Source: Mangrovibacter plantisponsor (GTDB lineage: Bacteria; Pseudomonadota; Gammaproteobacteria; Enterobacterales; Enterobacteriaceae). Taken from it: a DNA stretch of 64,000 bases. Every line of letters begins with the position of its first letter. Position 1 is the stretch's first letter. Below the pieces are notes generated by a model. That model made no database searches. It was not told where the DNA came from and saw only the letters and a program-made list of their open reading frames with translations. Positions 7,458 through 17,452 of the stretch are shown here, one piece after another. The stretch lies in the NCBI RefSeq assembly GCF_003182475.1, contig NZ_QGTS01000002.1, forward strand, positions 391,749 to 455,748. The letters are read 5' to 3'. The position numbers and the translations under genes were made by a program.

Positions 7458-8375
7458 TCAGGCGCGGTTTTGCAGGTAAACATTCAGGTTTACATTCACG
7501 GCATTAAGCAACGGTGTTACCACACCATGCTGTGCTGCACGGCGCACCAGGTCGCCAATAATTTGCTCGGCTTCAATAGTGAAGCCGTGGGTTAAATCAC
7601 GGTACATTGAGGATGTCAGCGGGTTATCCGGGTTAGTGAGAAACTCCCGTGTTGAGTTAATGACTTTCTCACGGTGCTGGTAACCACAGGCATCAATCAC
7701 AGACAACACTTCGGCAAATACCGACTCAATAAATTCGCGCCCGCCGGGTGCATGTACAATTTGTTGTGTGTTGCCACGGGCAAGGCAGGTGACGGAACCC
7801 AGGGTACTGAGCAACAGCCATTTTTCCCATAAATCGCTCTGAATGGCTTCAGAAAAAACAGTATCAAACCCGCAGTCACGCAGTTGGGCATCCAGCTGTT
7901 GCAGGCGTTCACTGTTATCGCCCTGCAGGTCACCATAAAACAGGGTATGCAGGCGCGACAGCTGGATAATCTCCCCCTGTTCGCCCAGCGTGGCATGGAT
8001 TTTACACAAGCCGCCAATGACTGCGTGTTTGCCAAAGCGCTCCTGCAGGGTCTCAATATGCCGCATGCCATTAAGAATGGGGATAATCAGCGTGTCTTTA
8101 CCCACTGCTGGCGCGATATCTGCCATTGCCTGCTCAAGGCCGAAGCTTTTGACTGTAAGCAGAATCACATCCCAGGTACCGCTCAGTTGTTGCGCGGTGA
8201 CCAGTTTCGGCTCCAGCGTGACATCGCCATACGGGCTTTTCAGCATCAGGCCAGTTTTCTGTAATTGCGCACAGCGTTTTTCACGCACTAAAAAGGTGAC
8301 ATCCCGGCCTGCCAGCGCCATACGTGCGCCAAAATACCCGCCAGTAGCCCCTGCTCCTACTACAAGAATTCGCAT
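7458..8375 (-). CDS. 2-dehydropantoate 2-reductase-family protein (PanE/ApbA-like)
   Basis: A 305-residue cytosolic NADPH-dependent reductase of the ketopantoate reductase family. It begins with the Rossmann motif ILVVGAGATGGYFGARMA and has the central NGM segment (PILNGMRH) and the catalytic-lysine region SDLWEKWLL seen in PanE. Length is normal. AGG precedes ATG 8375 at 8 bases. Enterobacteria carry a conserved panE elsewhere, so this may be a paralogue acting on another 2-keto acid; the neighbours (a two-component system and exuT) do not point to pantothenate synthesis. The gene lies downstream of none of them in an obvious operon. Confidence 0.85.
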   Translation of the reverse strand: MRILVVGAGATGGYFGARMALAGRDVTFLVREKRCAQLQKTGLMLKSPYGDVTLEPKLVTAQQLSGTWDVILLTVKSFGLEQAMADIAPAVGKDTLIIPILNGMRHIETLQERFGKHAVIGGLCKIHATLGEQGEIIQLSRLHTLFYGDLQGDNSERLQQLDAQLRDCGFDTVFSEAIQSDLWEKWLLLSTLGSVTCLARGNTQQIVHAPGGREFIESVFAEVLSVIDACGYQHREKVINSTREFLTNPDNPLTSSMYRDLTHGFTIEAEQIIGDLVRRAAQHGVVTPLLNAVNVNLNVYLQNRA

Positions 8376-8548
8376 CGTTTTACCTGTTTTATTGGTTGTC
8401 AGACCATTCTTACCATAAAGCGAGCTCTGGCCGGGCGCTATACCAAAACGGGCTTTTTTTCATGTTTATTCCTGATGAAGCTGGTCGTTTGCATGTGATT
8501 CAGTCTGTTTGCTGGCTGAAACAATTTTTCACTGAATCTGGCTTTATT

Positions 8549-8564
8549 TGTGATGATGATCACA
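8549..8564. promoter_or_regulatory. Perfect CRP-type site upstream of exuT homologue
   Basis: TGTGA-TGATGA-TCACA matches the CRP consensus TGTGA-N6-TCACA at all ten conserved positions. It sits about 250 bases before the exuT start in the spacer between the panE-like gene and exuT, so it could serve either divergent promoter; catabolite control of a sugar-acid carrier is expected. Confidence 0.75.
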
Positions 8565-8653
8565 TTAAAGAATTTGCCATACAGCGATACAGAACCGCTG
8601 TTGATATAAATCAAAAACAACGTTTCATGTTGTCGCATTATTACATTCAATTT

Positions 8654-8669
8654 GTGAGACAAATCTCAC
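8654..8669. promoter_or_regulatory. GTGAGA-N4-TCTCAC palindrome overlapping a likely exuT promoter
   Basis: An exact 6-4-6 inverted repeat (GTGAGACAAATCTCAC), directly followed by TATAAT at 8672-8677. The spacing does not fit CRP (N8 between TGTGA and TCAC), and the sequence does not look like the ExuR/UxuR box, so the cognate factor is unknown. Confidence 0.4.
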
Positions 8670-8813
8670 TTTATAATTACAGATAACCATAAAACAGCCT
8701 CTCTTAACTCCCTTTTGTTTGGTTGTGTTTTCTTTTTCCTCTGGCGTTATCAGTCTGTCTGGCGCTGCTTTACCCACAGGCAGGTTTTATTCTTTTAATC
8801 CAGGGGATTTCTT

Positions 8814-10082
8814 ATGCGCAATCCAGGCCGTATGCGCTGGTTCATGGTGGGGTTAGTGACGTTAGGCACTATCCTTTGTTATCTCACCCGCAACACGATT
8901 GCTTCTGCAGCACCGACGTTGCAAAGTCAGTTGCATATCACAACCCAGCAGTATTCCTATATTGTTGCTTTCTTTTCCGCTTGTTACACCATTGCACAAC
9001 CGATATCCGGGTTTGTGCTGGACACCCTTGGCACCAAAGCGGGCTATGCAGTATTTGGCCTGTTATGGGGCATTTTTTGCATTGGCGCTTCCTTTGCCGG
9101 AGGCTGGAAAGGTCTGGCATTTGCCCGTGGGATGGGGGGCTTTGCTGAAAGCGCCATGATCCCGGCAGGGCTGAAAGCGGTGACAGAATGGTTCCCGGAA
9201 AAAGAACGCTCTGTGGCTGTGGGGTACTTTAACGTCGGCTCGTCTATGGGGGCATTAATTGCGCCCCCACTGGTCGCCTGGGCTATTTTTATTCATAGCT
9301 GGCGTCTGGCTTTTATTCTGGTGGGCTGTATGAGCGTGGTGTGGGCGATTGGCTGGTTTTTTGTCTACAACCGCCCGGGGAAAACGAAACGGCTAAGCAA
9401 AACGGAACTGGACTATATTACTGCCGGGCAGCCAGCCCCACGCCCAAAACATAAAGTGCGTGTAGGTACCTTGCTGCGCCAGCGTAAATTCTGGGCAATT
9501 GCCTTGCCCCGCTTTTTGGCTGAGCCAGCATGGGGGACATTCAATGCGTGGATCCCATTGTTCATGGTGCGCAATTATGGATTCGATTTAAAAGACATCG
9601 CAATGTTTGCCTGGATCCCGATGCTGTTTGCCGACATGGGCTGTATTCTCGGTGGCTATATGCCAGGTATGTTCCAGCGGGTGTTCGGTGTTAACCTGAT
9701 TGTGTCTCGCAAGCTGGTGGTTACGCTCGGTGCTGTTTTGATGATTCTGCCGGGTATGGTGGGGTTGTTTGGCAACCCGATGGTGGCCATTGGGTTACTG
9801 TGTGTCGGGGGTTTTGCTCACCAGTCTTTATCTGGTGCGTTGATAACTCTGTCATCAGATATGTTTGACCCTAACGAAGTCGCGACAGCTAACGGTTTTA
9901 CCGGCATGGCGGCATGGACTGCCAGTACCTTATTTGCCCTGGTGGTTGGCGCGCTGGCCGATACGCTCGGTTTCAGCCCGCTGTTTGCTGTGTTGTCGGT
10001 GTTTGACGTGATTGGGGCTGTGATCCTCTGGTCTTTGTTACGTGAAAATAAAACGGCGATGGAAGCCAGTGAGGCATTCTGA
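8814..10082 (+). CDS. exuT: Hexuronate transporter ExuT homologue (MFS)
   Basis: A 422-residue major facilitator of the anion:cation symporter group with about 12 membrane segments. It follows E. coli ExuT closely over the whole length: VTLGTILCYLTRNTIASAAPTL at the start, IPAGLKAVTEWFPEKERS, the long LPRFLAEPAWGTFNAWIPLF block and the GFAHQSLSGALITLSSD region. ExuT imports galacturonate and glucuronate. AGGGG lies 8 bases before ATG 8814. Unlike the E. coli exuT locus, no exuR, uxaC or uxaA is adjacent, so this could be a relocated or second copy. The upstream spacer carries a perfect CRP site. Substrate is inferred from similarity. Confidence 0.88.
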   Translation: MRNPGRMRWFMVGLVTLGTILCYLTRNTIASAAPTLQSQLHITTQQYSYIVAFFSACYTIAQPISGFVLDTLGTKAGYAVFGLLWGIFCIGASFAGGWKGLAFARGMGGFAESAMIPAGLKAVTEWFPEKERSVAVGYFNVGSSMGALIAPPLVAWAIFIHSWRLAFILVGCMSVVWAIGWFFVYNRPGKTKRLSKTELDYITAGQPAPRPKHKVRVGTLLRQRKFWAIALPRFLAEPAWGTFNAWIPLFMVRNYGFDLKDIAMFAWIPMLFADMGCILGGYMPGMFQRVFGVNLIVSRKLVVTLGAVLMILPGMVGLFGNPMVAIGLLCVGGFAHQSLSGALITLSSDMFDPNEVATANGFTGMAAWTASTLFALVVGALADTLGFSPLFAVLSVFDVIGAVILWSLLRENKTAMEASEAF

Positions 10083-10776
10083 CGCGTAGTAGTCTTACGT
10101 AGCGTTCTTACGTAGCATTGTGAAACCGTAACAGGCAGGGGGTTACCTCTGCCTGGCAACCAGTTTCATTGCCTCTCACCCGTAAATACCCACAAAAGCT
10201 ATTCAGCGCTCTTACTCAGGCCTTATTTCTCGGCATCCTTATTTGTCATAAGGGTATTGGCAGTTTTGCAGAATCAGGCAAGGTTTTCGCAGAATTGGAT
10301 GTTGTTCAGCTACAGGCAGCCTGTTTATACTTTTCTTACTTAAATTACAGCTGCGTTGTTGCCAGTAATTCGAATTAATTCGAGTAACGCTGATACGCGC
10401 CACTTTTTGTCAATTACATTCCATCCACAGCTTGTTTAATATATATCTGTTTTCTGATTCTCCACAATAAAGCATTAAATGATAAAATTTGCAGGTAATT
10501 AATGTTTAATCGCACTGATTGCCAACCTGTATTTTCATATTGTGGTAGATAAGAATATTCCACACTCTATCTGCAGTTGTGCACAGACTTATGTCATGGG
10601 GAAGCAACTTTCGTGGCATGTGAGGTGGGTGATAAATAAACGTATTGATGAGTTTTATGCATAACATTATTGCGTCACCAGAGGGTAATCCACTTTTATT
10701 GTTATGTTAAGATATTTCAACTGGTACTTCTTTTTACTTTTTGTGCTTTATAGTTTTTTTGATTAGGGAGTGAATA
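10083..10776. other. Long spacer without a supported gene
   Basis: Nearly 700 AT-rich bases between exuT and the second DUF1471 gene. Visible items: a tandem 11-base direct repeat TCTTACGTAGC at 10093-10103 and 10106-10116; a weak hairpin CAGGCAG/CTGCCTG (10132-10154) that may end exuT without a T-run; and AATTCGA repeats near 10366-10382. Short open frames here lack ribosome sites and family features. Confidence 0.5.
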
Positions 10777-11031
10777 ATGAAATCCATCAAATTATTACTG
10801 GCAGCAATGCTGGTATTCACCAGTATTGGTCAGGCATTCGCCATTGAAGAAGTTCAGTCAAGTGAAGGGCGGGTTGCCATAGGCAGTGTCAGTGCTTCAG
10901 GTGCATTAACGCTGGATGACTTAACAGCAGAGTTAGGCCATAAAGCGCAGGCGGCGGGAGCCTCATCATTTCGCGTTGTTTCTGCTGGTGGCAGAAATAC
11001 CTTAAATGGTGTTGCTGAACTCTACAAATAA
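10777..11031 (+). CDS. DUF1471 small secreted protein, module copy 2
   Basis: An 84-residue precursor with a signal peptide ending GQAFA and a DUF1471 domain (SEGRVAIGSVSASG strands, helix TLDDLTAELGHKAQAAGASSF, terminal GVAELYK). It has the same length as the protein at 4631-4885 and shares the segments AQAAGASSF, SAGG and GVAELYK, so the two are paralogues. AGGGAG precedes ATG 10777. It lies 113 bases upstream of a RamA-like regulator gene and the RND pump genes in the same direction, which suggests joint stress control. The role of the family is poorly defined (periplasmic stress, biofilm, metal or acid response in E. coli members). Confidence 0.85.
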   Translation: MKSIKLLLAAMLVFTSIGQAFAIEEVQSSEGRVAIGSVSASGALTLDDLTAELGHKAQAAGASSFRVVSAGGRNTLNGVAELYK

Positions 11032-11144
11032 TCTTATCTGACTGTAAAACTGGCGCAGGCCTGAAGGGTACATTTTGCTGTTAATCAGGCGAAAGGACTC
11101 AGGCTGCGCGCTTCATTTTAACTTCATGAATAAAGAAGGTGGAT

Positions 11145-11492
11145 ATGATGGCGCTACAACATGATGTTATTCATCTGATTATGTCGTGGATTGATGAGAA
11201 TATAGACAAACCGCTGAAGATTGACGATGTAGCCCGGCGAGCAGGTTATTCTCGCTGGCATTTACAGCGCCTGTTTCATCAGGAAACACGCCAGACACTC
11301 GCCAGCTATATCCGTGACAGAAAACTTGAATATGCGGCGAATGACTTAAAAGACCCGGAACAGTCTATTCTGGAGATTTCATTCCGTTATGGATTTGATT
11401 CCCAACAGTCTTTTACCCGCACATTTTCTCGAAAATACCATATGCCGCCGGGTTCATGGCGGAAGAAATACCATTATCACTCACAAGAATAA
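11145..11492 (+). CDS. RamA/RarA-like small AraC-family regulator (module copy 2) next to an RND pump
   Basis: A 115-residue AraC-domain-only regulator with both helix-turn-helix units: LKIDDVARRAGYSRWHLQRLF and the second, which ends YGFDSQQSFTRTFSRKY. It is a paralogue of the protein at 4147-4494. ATG 11145 or 11148 both fit behind AAGGTGG; I give the first. The pump gene starts 30 bases downstream, so regulator, membrane-fusion protein and pump probably share a transcript. This recalls rarA beside oqxAB in Klebsiella, although the pump here is AcrAB-like rather than OqxAB-like. I infer that it activates the pump operon. Confidence 0.87.
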   Translation: MMALQHDVIHLIMSWIDENIDKPLKIDDVARRAGYSRWHLQRLFHQETRQTLASYIRDRKLEYAANDLKDPEQSILEISFRYGFDSQQSFTRTFSRKYHMPPGSWRKKYHYHSQE

Positions 11493-11522
11493 TTATCGCA
11501 CAGATTCACATTGAGGATGACC

Positions 11523-12689
11523 ATGAAGAAATATGGGGTGAATTATCCCAGACCTGCACTTGCGTTGAGTTTACTTACGGCCACTGTCTTACTGGTGGCT
11601 TGTGACGGTCAGCAACCAGGAGAATCTCAGACTCAGGCAGTCGATGTAGGGGTAACCCGGCTAAGTGCTGCAAGCATGCCAGTGACTACCACATTACCAG
11701 GCAGGATAGTGGCTTACCGCACCGCAGAGGTACGCCCGCAGGTTTCTGGCATTGTGCTGAAACGATTCTTCACTCAGGGCAGTGATGTCAGCGCCGGAGA
11801 TGTGTTGTACCAGATTGACCCGGCGCCCTATGAAGCGGCGCTGAAACAGGCGCAAGGGAGCCTTGCACAGGCTCGCGCACAGGCCCGGATTTCACACATT
11901 ACGCTCAGCCGCTACCAGAAATTATTGGGTGCCCGGTATGTCAGCCGCCAGGAATATGACCAGGCAAGCGCCACGGCGCAGCAAGATGACGCCAGCGTAG
12001 TTGCGGTTCAGGCTGCAGTGAAGAGTGCGCAAATTAACCTCGAACGAACCAAAGTTACTGCCCCGGTTTCTGGCCGTATTGGCCGGTCGCTGTTTACCGA
12101 AGGCACGCTGGTTCAGGACGGGCAAAGTGATGCACTGGCGACCATTTCGCAAATTGACCGGGTGTACCTGGATATGACCCAACCCAGTAATGCGTTCCTG
12201 GCGCTGCGCCAGGCAAATGCCAGTGGGCAGGTCGTTCCCGGGCAGGGTAAAGCCAAGGTTGATGTGCTGGTGGATGGCCACCCACAATCCCTGCATGGTC
12301 AGCTTGATTTCTCTGATGTCACGGTGGATGAAACCACGGGAGCCATCACGCTACGTGCCACAATTTTGAACCCGCAACACAGCCTGTTGCCCGGCATGTT
12401 TGTTAAAGGCCGGGTTGATGAAGGTATTCGCCCGGATGCATTGCTGGTGCCGCAAGAAGCGGTCACCCATACACCGCGTGGCGATGCATCTGTTTGGGTA
12501 GTGGATAACCAGAACAAAGCCGAAACTCGCCAGGTCGATGTTGAGCAGGCGCTGGGAGACAACTGGCTGGTATCAAGTGGCCTGAAGGCGGGCGAAACCG
12601 TGGTGGTTTCGGGAGTACAAAAACTTCGCCCGGGCGTGCTGGTGAAACCTCAGCCTGTTGATACCGCCAGCCAGGCAAACCAGGAGTAA
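11523..12689 (+). CDS. RND efflux membrane-fusion lipoprotein (AcrA/AcrE-like)
   Basis: A 388-residue periplasmic adaptor. Residues 1-27 form a lipoprotein signal with lipobox LLVAC. Then come the barrel-sandwich/lipoyl half RPQVSGIVLKRFFTQG, a coiled-coil hairpin of about residues 95-160, the second lipoyl half TKVTAPVSGRIG and a beta-barrel plus membrane-proximal part ending GVQKLRPGVLVKP. These are AcrA/MexA features. ATG 11523 is chosen because GAGG lies 6 bases before it; upstream in-frame starts at 11511 (TTG) and 11517 overlap the ribosome site. The pump gene follows after 15 bases. No outer-membrane channel gene is nearby, so TolC is the presumed partner. Confidence 0.92.
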   Translation: MKKYGVNYPRPALALSLLTATVLLVACDGQQPGESQTQAVDVGVTRLSAASMPVTTTLPGRIVAYRTAEVRPQVSGIVLKRFFTQGSDVSAGDVLYQIDPAPYEAALKQAQGSLAQARAQARISHITLSRYQKLLGARYVSRQEYDQASATAQQDDASVVAVQAAVKSAQINLERTKVTAPVSGRIGRSLFTEGTLVQDGQSDALATISQIDRVYLDMTQPSNAFLALRQANASGQVVPGQGKAKVDVLVDGHPQSLHGQLDFSDVTVDETTGAITLRATILNPQHSLLPGMFVKGRVDEGIRPDALLVPQEAVTHTPRGDASVWVVDNQNKAETRQVDVEQALGDNWLVSSGLKAGETVVVSGVQKLRPGVLVKPQPVDTASQANQE

Positions 12690-12704
12690 CCAGGGAAATC
12701 ACTC

Positions 12705-15700
12705 ATGTCTAAATTCTTTATTAACCGCCCCATTTTTGCCTGGGTGCTGGCTATCATTATTATGCTGGCAGGGGGGATCTCGATTCTGAGCCTGCCTGTT
12801 GAGCAGTACCCGGATGTAGCGCCGCCAGCAGTACAAATCCGTGCGACTTACCCAGGAGCCGATGCCACCACACTGCAGAACTCTGTTACTCAGGTTATCG
12901 AACAGAACATGAACGGGCTGGATGGGCTGATTTATATGTCCTCCAACAGTGACTCTTCCGGGGTGTTGCAACTGACTCTGTCGTTCAAAAACGGCACCGA
13001 TCCGGATATCGCACAGGTTCAGGTACAAAATAAACTGCAACTGGCTATGCCGTTATTGCCTGCTGAAGTTCAGCAACAGGGGATTTCGGTACGCAAATCT
13101 TCCAGTACGTTCATGATGGTTGTTGGTTTTACCAATAACAACGGCAACATGACCCAGCAGGATATTTCCGACTATGTGGGGTCACATATCAAAGACCCGA
13201 TAAGCCGTATTGATGGTGTGGGTGATACCACACTGTTTGGTTCGCAATATGCGATGCGTATCTGGTTGAATCCGGAAAAGCTCAATAGCTTCCAACTGAC
13301 GCCTGTTGATGTGGTCAGTGAACTGGAAACCCAGAATACCCAAATTGCCGCCGGGCAGTTAGGTGGTACACCGCCAGATAAAGACCAGCAGCTTAACGCT
13401 TCTATTATTGCGCAAACCCGCCTGACCTCACCGGAGGAGTTTGGCAATATCCTGCTGAAAGTGAACAGCGACGGTTCTCAGGTACGCCTGAAAGATGTGG
13501 CGCGCATTGAGCGTGGCGGGGAAGATTACCAGTACATTGTGCGGATTAACGGTAAACCGGCTTCTGCCCTGGGGATCCAACTGGCAACCGGGGCAAATGC
13601 GCTGGATACCGCAAAAGCCGTGCGTGATGAGCTGAATACCCTGAAGCCTTATTTCCCGGCGGGCATGGAAGTGGTGTACCCGTGGGATACCACGCCGTTT
13701 ATTCAGATCTCCATTCACGAAGTAGTTAAAACCCTGTTTGAAGCCATTGTGCTGGTGTTCCTGGTGATGTTCCTGTTCCTGCAGAACCTGCGAGCGACAC
13801 TGATCCCTACTATCGCCGTACCGGTGGTATTGCTGGGGACATTTGGTGTGCTGGCGGCGTGTGGGTTCAGTATCAACACCCTGACCATGTTCGGGATGGT
13901 ACTGGCAATAGGTTTGCTGGTGGATGACGCCATTGTGGTGGTGGAAAACGTCGAGCGCGTAATGGCCGAAGAAGGCCTGTCGCCCAGAGCCGCAACGCGT
14001 AAATCGATGGGGCAAATTCAGGGTGCGCTGGTGGGTGTGGCTCTGGTGTTATCTGCCGTGTTTGTACCGATGGCGTTTTTTGGCGGTTCGACCGGGGTTA
14101 TCTACCGGCAGTTCTCCATTACCATTGTGTCTGCCATGGTGCTGTCCGTGCTGGTGGCGCTGATTCTGACGCCCGCATTGTGTGCAACATTGCTAAAACC
14201 TGCCCAAGGCGGGCATGTTGAACATAAAGGCTTTTTTGGCTGGTTTAACCACCAGTTCGACCGCAGCGCTAACCGCTATACAGTGACTGTCAGCAACATG
14301 CTGTCTGCCACCGGGCGCTATATTGTGGTCTATCTGTTTATTGTTGGCGGAATGTGCGTCCTGTTTATGCGCCTGCCTACCGCATTCCTGCCCGACGAAG
14401 ACCAGGGCGTTATTGCGACTCAGGTGATTCTGCCTGCCGGTGCCACTCAGCAGCGTACCCAGAAGGTGCTTGAAAACGTAACGGATTACTACCTCAGTGA
14501 TGAGAGTAAAAATGTCCGTACTGTACTGACTGTTGGCGGTTATGGTTTTGCCGGCCGTGGTCAGAACATTGGGATTGCGTTTATCGGCCTGAAAGACTGG
14601 TCACTGCGTGAAGGTACAGAAAACCACGTTGCGGCGATGGTTGCACGGGCTAATGCGGCGTTCTCCAAAATTCTGGATGGCAATGTGGTGGCGTTTAACC
14701 TGCCAGCCATTATTGCGCTGGGGAATGCCACCGGGTTTGACTTTGAGCTGACAGACCAGGCCGGGTTAGGGCACGAAGCGCTGATGGCGGCGCGTGACCA
14801 GCTCCTGAGTATGGCGGCGCAACACCCGGATGTATTAAGTGCTGTGCGGCCCAATGGCCTGAATGATACACCGCAATATAAAGTGACCATCGACCAGGAA
14901 AAAGCCCGGGCGTTGGGGTTATCACTCCCGGACATCAATACCACCTTGTCTACCGCCTGGGGCGGCAGTTACGTGAACGATTTTGTTGATGGCGGCAGGG
15001 TTAAGCGTGTTTACGTCATGAGCGACTCGCATTTCCGCATGATGCCGGATGACCTGAATGACTGGTATGTGCGCGCCAGCAATGGCGAAATGGTGCCCTT
15101 TGCCAGTTTCTCTTCGGCTAAATGGATTTACGGTTCGCCGCGCCTGGAGCGTTACAACGGGTTGTCTTCAGTGGAAATTCTGGGGCAACCGGCTGCGGGG
15201 CGGAGTTCTGGTGAAGCGATGGCAATGATGGAACAACTGGCGCAACAATTACCACAGGGTATTGGCTACCGCTGGACCGGGATGTCTTACCAGGAAAAAA
15301 TGACCGGGGACCAGGCACCTGCACTGTATGCGTTGTCACTGATTGTGGTTTTCCTGTGCCTTGCAGCGTTGTATGAAAGCTGGTCGATTCCGTTCTCGGT
15401 TATGCTGGTGGTTCCCCTTGGCGTGGTGGGTGCGTTGCTGGCAACCACAATGCGCGGGCTTAATAATGACGTCTACTTTGTGGTGGGCTTGTTAACCACT
15501 ATTGGGTTGTCGGCGAAAAACGCCATCCTGATTGTGGAATTTGCCAAAGACCTGATTGAAAAAGAAGGCAAGTCGTTACTTGAGGCAACCATCGAAGCAT
15601 CACGCATGCGTTTACGCCCAATCCTGATGACCTCACTGGCCTTTATTCTTGGTGTGCTTCCCCTTGCTATCAGTAATGGTGCCGGGTCTGGTGCACAGAA

Positions 15701-15839
15701 TGCCGTAGGGACCGGGGTTATTGGCGGGATGATAACCGCAACGGTGCTGGCTATCTTTTTTGTGCCCGTCTTCTTTGTGATTGTACGCCGGCGGTTTAAT
15801 AGTGCCCGCCCGGTTGATGATGAGGATGAAGGTATATAA
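12705..15839 (+). CDS. RND multidrug efflux pump subunit (AcrB/HAE1 family)
   Basis: A 1044-residue inner-membrane proton antiporter, close to AcrB length. The family signature [20 protein letters not shown] opens the protein, the proton-relay aspartates are present at Asp407-Asp408 ([18 protein letters not shown], same numbering as AcrB), and the TM10 lysine is in [13 protein letters not shown]. Twelve membrane segments and two large periplasmic loops are evident. It is expected to form a trimer with the adaptor encoded just upstream and TolC, exporting hydrophobic drugs, bile salts or toxic metabolites. A terminator follows at 15901-15939. Regulation by the adjacent RamA-like protein is inferred. 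Substrate range cannot be read from sequence. Confidence 0.94.
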   Translation: MSKFFINRPIFAWVLAIIIMLAGGISILSLPVEQYPDVAPPAVQIRATYPGADATTLQNSVTQVIEQNMNGLDGLIYMSSNSDSSGVLQLTLSFKNGTDPDIAQVQVQNKLQLAMPLLPAEVQQQGISVRKSSSTFMMVVGFTNNNGNMTQQDISDYVGSHIKDPISRIDGVGDTTLFGSQYAMRIWLNPEKLNSFQLTPVDVVSELETQNTQIAAGQLGGTPPDKDQQLNASIIAQTRLTSPEEFGNILLKVNSDGSQVRLKDVARIERGGEDYQYIVRINGKPASALGIQLATGANALDTAKAVRDELNTLKPYFPAGMEVVYPWDTTPFIQISIHEVVKTLFEAIVLVFLVMFLFLQNLRATLIPTIAVPVVLLGTFGVLAACGFSINTLTMFGMVLAIGLLVDDAIVVVENVERVMAEEGLSPRAATRKSMGQIQGALVGVALVLSAVFVPMAFFGGSTGVIYRQFSITIVSAMVLSVLVALILTPALCATLLKPAQGGHVEHKGFFGWFNHQFDRSANRYTVTVSNMLSATGRYIVVYLFIVGGMCVLFMRLPTAFLPDEDQGVIATQVILPAGATQQRTQKVLENVTDYYLSDESKNVRTVLTVGGYGFAGRGQNIGIAFIGLKDWSLREGTENHVAAMVARANAAFSKILDGNVVAFNLPAIIALGNATGFDFELTDQAGLGHEALMAARDQLLSMAAQHPDVLSAVRPNGLNDTPQYKVTIDQEKARALGLSLPDINTTLSTAWGGSYVNDFVDGGRVKRVYVMSDSHFRMMPDDLNDWYVRASNGEMVPFASFSSAKWIYGSPRLERYNGLSSVEILGQPAAGRSSGEAMAMMEQLAQQLPQGIGYRWTGMSYQEKMTGDQAPALYALSLIVVFLCLAALYESWSIPFSVMLVVPLGVVGALLATTMRGLNNDVYFVVGLLTTIGLSAKNAILIVEFAKDLIEKEGKSLLEATIEASRMRLRPILMTSLAFILGVLPLAISNGAGSGAQNAVGTGVIGGMITATVLAIFFVPVFFVIVRRRFNSARPVDDEDEGI

Positions 15840-15900
15840 GACCTGGAGCCTGCCGTTCTGCTGGCAGGCATAACTGATTACCTGAAAACAGTGCCTTCAG

Positions 15901-15939
15901 AAAACGTTGTTCCGTTATCCGGCGGGGCAACGTTTTTTT
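15901..15939 (+). terminator. Rho-independent terminator after the RND operon
   Basis: AAAACGTTG (15901-15909) pairs with CAACGTTTT (15928-15936), with T continuing to 15939. A smaller hairpin GCCTGCC/GGCAGGC lies just upstream at 15848-15869. The following 300 bases to the next terminator hold no gene I can support. Confidence 0.8.
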
Positions 15940-16245
15940 GCGAAGAGTGATTTATTATTTTGACTGTGTATTGCTGTATTTACGTTTTGCCAGGAATCAA
16001 CAATTGCTGGGGGGACGGCCGGGAACAAGACCCATGGTGCCTGCTTGCCTGGTTGAAATTATGAGCACTGATACAGCTGCAATATTGCCAAAAACAGTTA
16101 AACCGCTGCACCTGTATTTTCCTGGCAGAGCAGAAAAGTTAAACAGCGCGGCTTAACATGTGGTGAGAATTTTATTTACTGAATATGGAAATAAAATGGC
16201 CAGATTGCATGATTAATTAAGCGGAATACATTAATTCACGGGCAT

Positions 16246-16272
16246 AAAAAATGCCTCCTGGAGCAGGAGGCA
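16246..16272 (-). terminator. Rho-independent terminator of the porin gene
   Basis: On the minus strand TGCCTCCTG-CTC-CAGGAGGCA (16272-16252) is followed by six T (16251-16246): a 9-bp perfect stem with a 3-base loop, about 45 bases after the porin stop codon. Confidence 0.9.
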
Positions 16273-16315
16273 AAAGTTTCCCAACTAAGGGAGATAACGT
16301 TACGCGGTATGTTGC

Positions 16316-17452
16316 TTAGAACTGGTAAACCACGCCCATTGCAACAACATCGCTGGTGCTGACACCGGCAGCACGGGAGAAATCGCTATCGTCGATTAAG
16401 TTGATTTGGTAGTCAACAAATGCATTCATGTTTTTGTTGAAAGCATAGCTTGCGCCCAGGTCTACATATTTGATTAGATCCTGTTTGCCATAAGCAACGC
16501 CACTTGTCTGGGTAGATGCACCCAGTTTAGAGGCACGAGTCTGGTTATAGGCAACGAATGGGGTTAAGCCGAAGTCGAAGGTGTAACCCGCGTAGGCTTC
16601 AAAAATCTGTGATTTATTTGCGTAACCGTACACGCTGTCACGTTTAGTATCACTAGGCAGAGAACCGAAGCGGGATGCATTGTAAGCCTGGGTGTACATA
16701 ACGGCCAGGTAAGCGCCATTGGCTTCATATTTCAGGGCTGCTGCATAGGCTTCTGCACGGTCGCCGTTACCCATTACTGCTGCATTATTCTGGTCGTTAG
16801 TACGGTCAGAAGAGAAGAATGAACCCGCCACGCTGACACCTGCGCCAATGTCATAGCTCAGGGACATACCGTAGCCGTCACCATTCTGGCGCAGTACGCT
16901 ACGTTCACCCGGTTCGCCAGCGCCACCATTTTTACCCTGGTACTGCAGGGCAAAGTTCAGGCCATCAACCAGACCGAAAAAGTCGTTATTGCGGTAGGTC
17001 AGCAGGCTATTTCCACGGTGGAACATAAACTGGTCAGAGTTATAGGTCATGCCATCGAACTCTGGCTGCATGTCGGTGTAAGACAGCGTATCGTACATCA
17101 CGCCGTCGCTACGACCGTAATCCAGAGAACCATAGTCGCTAAATTTCAAACCAGCGAATGCGAAACGCGTAAACATCTGGTCGTGCTGGTCTTCAGAAGT
17201 ATTGGCATTTGCCTGCATCTGCCAACGGCCATAACCAGTTAGTTGGTCATTAATTTGGGTTTCACCTTTAATGCCAAGGCGCATATAGCTCTGGTCGCCA
17301 TTTTGCGAATCGTCATTAGAGATATAACGCATGCCTTCAACGAAACCATCCAGGTCCAGTTTGTTGCCGTCTTTATTATAAATTTCAGCTGCATGTGCCG
17401 CTTGAGCTGCAATCAGGCTGGTGAGCAGTACGCCCAGAACCTTACGTTTCAT
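16316..17452 (-). CDS. General porin of the OmpC/OmpF/PhoE/OmpN family
   Basis: A 378-residue precursor of a 16-stranded trimeric outer-membrane porin. Signal peptide about residues 1-21 ([10 protein letters not shown]...AHA), mature start [15 protein letters not shown], constriction-loop segment DMQPEFDG (keeping the Asp and Glu of the usual DMLPEFGG), [18 protein letters not shown], and the terminal Phe needed for assembly (VVYQF). ATG 17452 is used because AGAGGG precedes it; a longer frame to 17542 has no support. The altered PEFDGM eyelet region and the short extracellular loops differ from classical OmpC. It is probably a minor paralogue like OmpN. OmpR control is likely for the family but I could not place binding sites reliably. 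Confidence 0.92.
   Translation of the reverse strand: MKRKVLGVLLTSLIAAQAAHAAEIYNKDGNKLDLDGFVEGMRYISNDDSQNGDQSYMRLGIKGETQINDQLTGYGRWQMQANANTSEDQHDQMFTRFAFAGLKFSDYGSLDYGRSDGVMYDTLSYTDMQPEFDGMTYNSDQFMFHRGNSLLTYRNNDFFGLVDGLNFALQYQGKNGGAGEPGERSVLRQNGDGYGMSLSYDIGAGVSVAGSFFSSDRTNDQNNAAVMGNGDRAEAYAAALKYEANGAYLAVMYTQAYNASRFGSLPSDTKRDSVYGYANKSQIFEAYAGYTFDFGLTPFVAYNQTRASKLGASTQTSGVAYGKQDLIKYVDLGASYAFNKNMNAFVDYQINLIDDSDFSRAAGVSTSDVVAMGVVYQF

Noticed and set aside
8654..8669. Second CRP site before exuT
   Set aside because: TGTGA and TCAC are separated by eight bases, not six; better described as an independent palindrome.
8396..8686. A 96-codon open frame between the panE-like gene and exuT
   Set aside because: It overlaps the panE-exuT regulatory spacer, contains the CRP site, has no ribosome site, and an overlapping frame exists on the other strand.
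11523..15839. Identification of the pump as OqxAB because of the adjacent AraC gene
   Set aside because: The adaptor follows the AcrA/AcrE pattern (RPQVSGIVLKRFFTQG, lipobox LLVAC) and not OqxA as I recall it, so no symbol was given.
15938..16156. A 72-codon frame after the RND operon
   Set aside because: It begins inside the terminator T-run area, lacks a ribosome site and family features.
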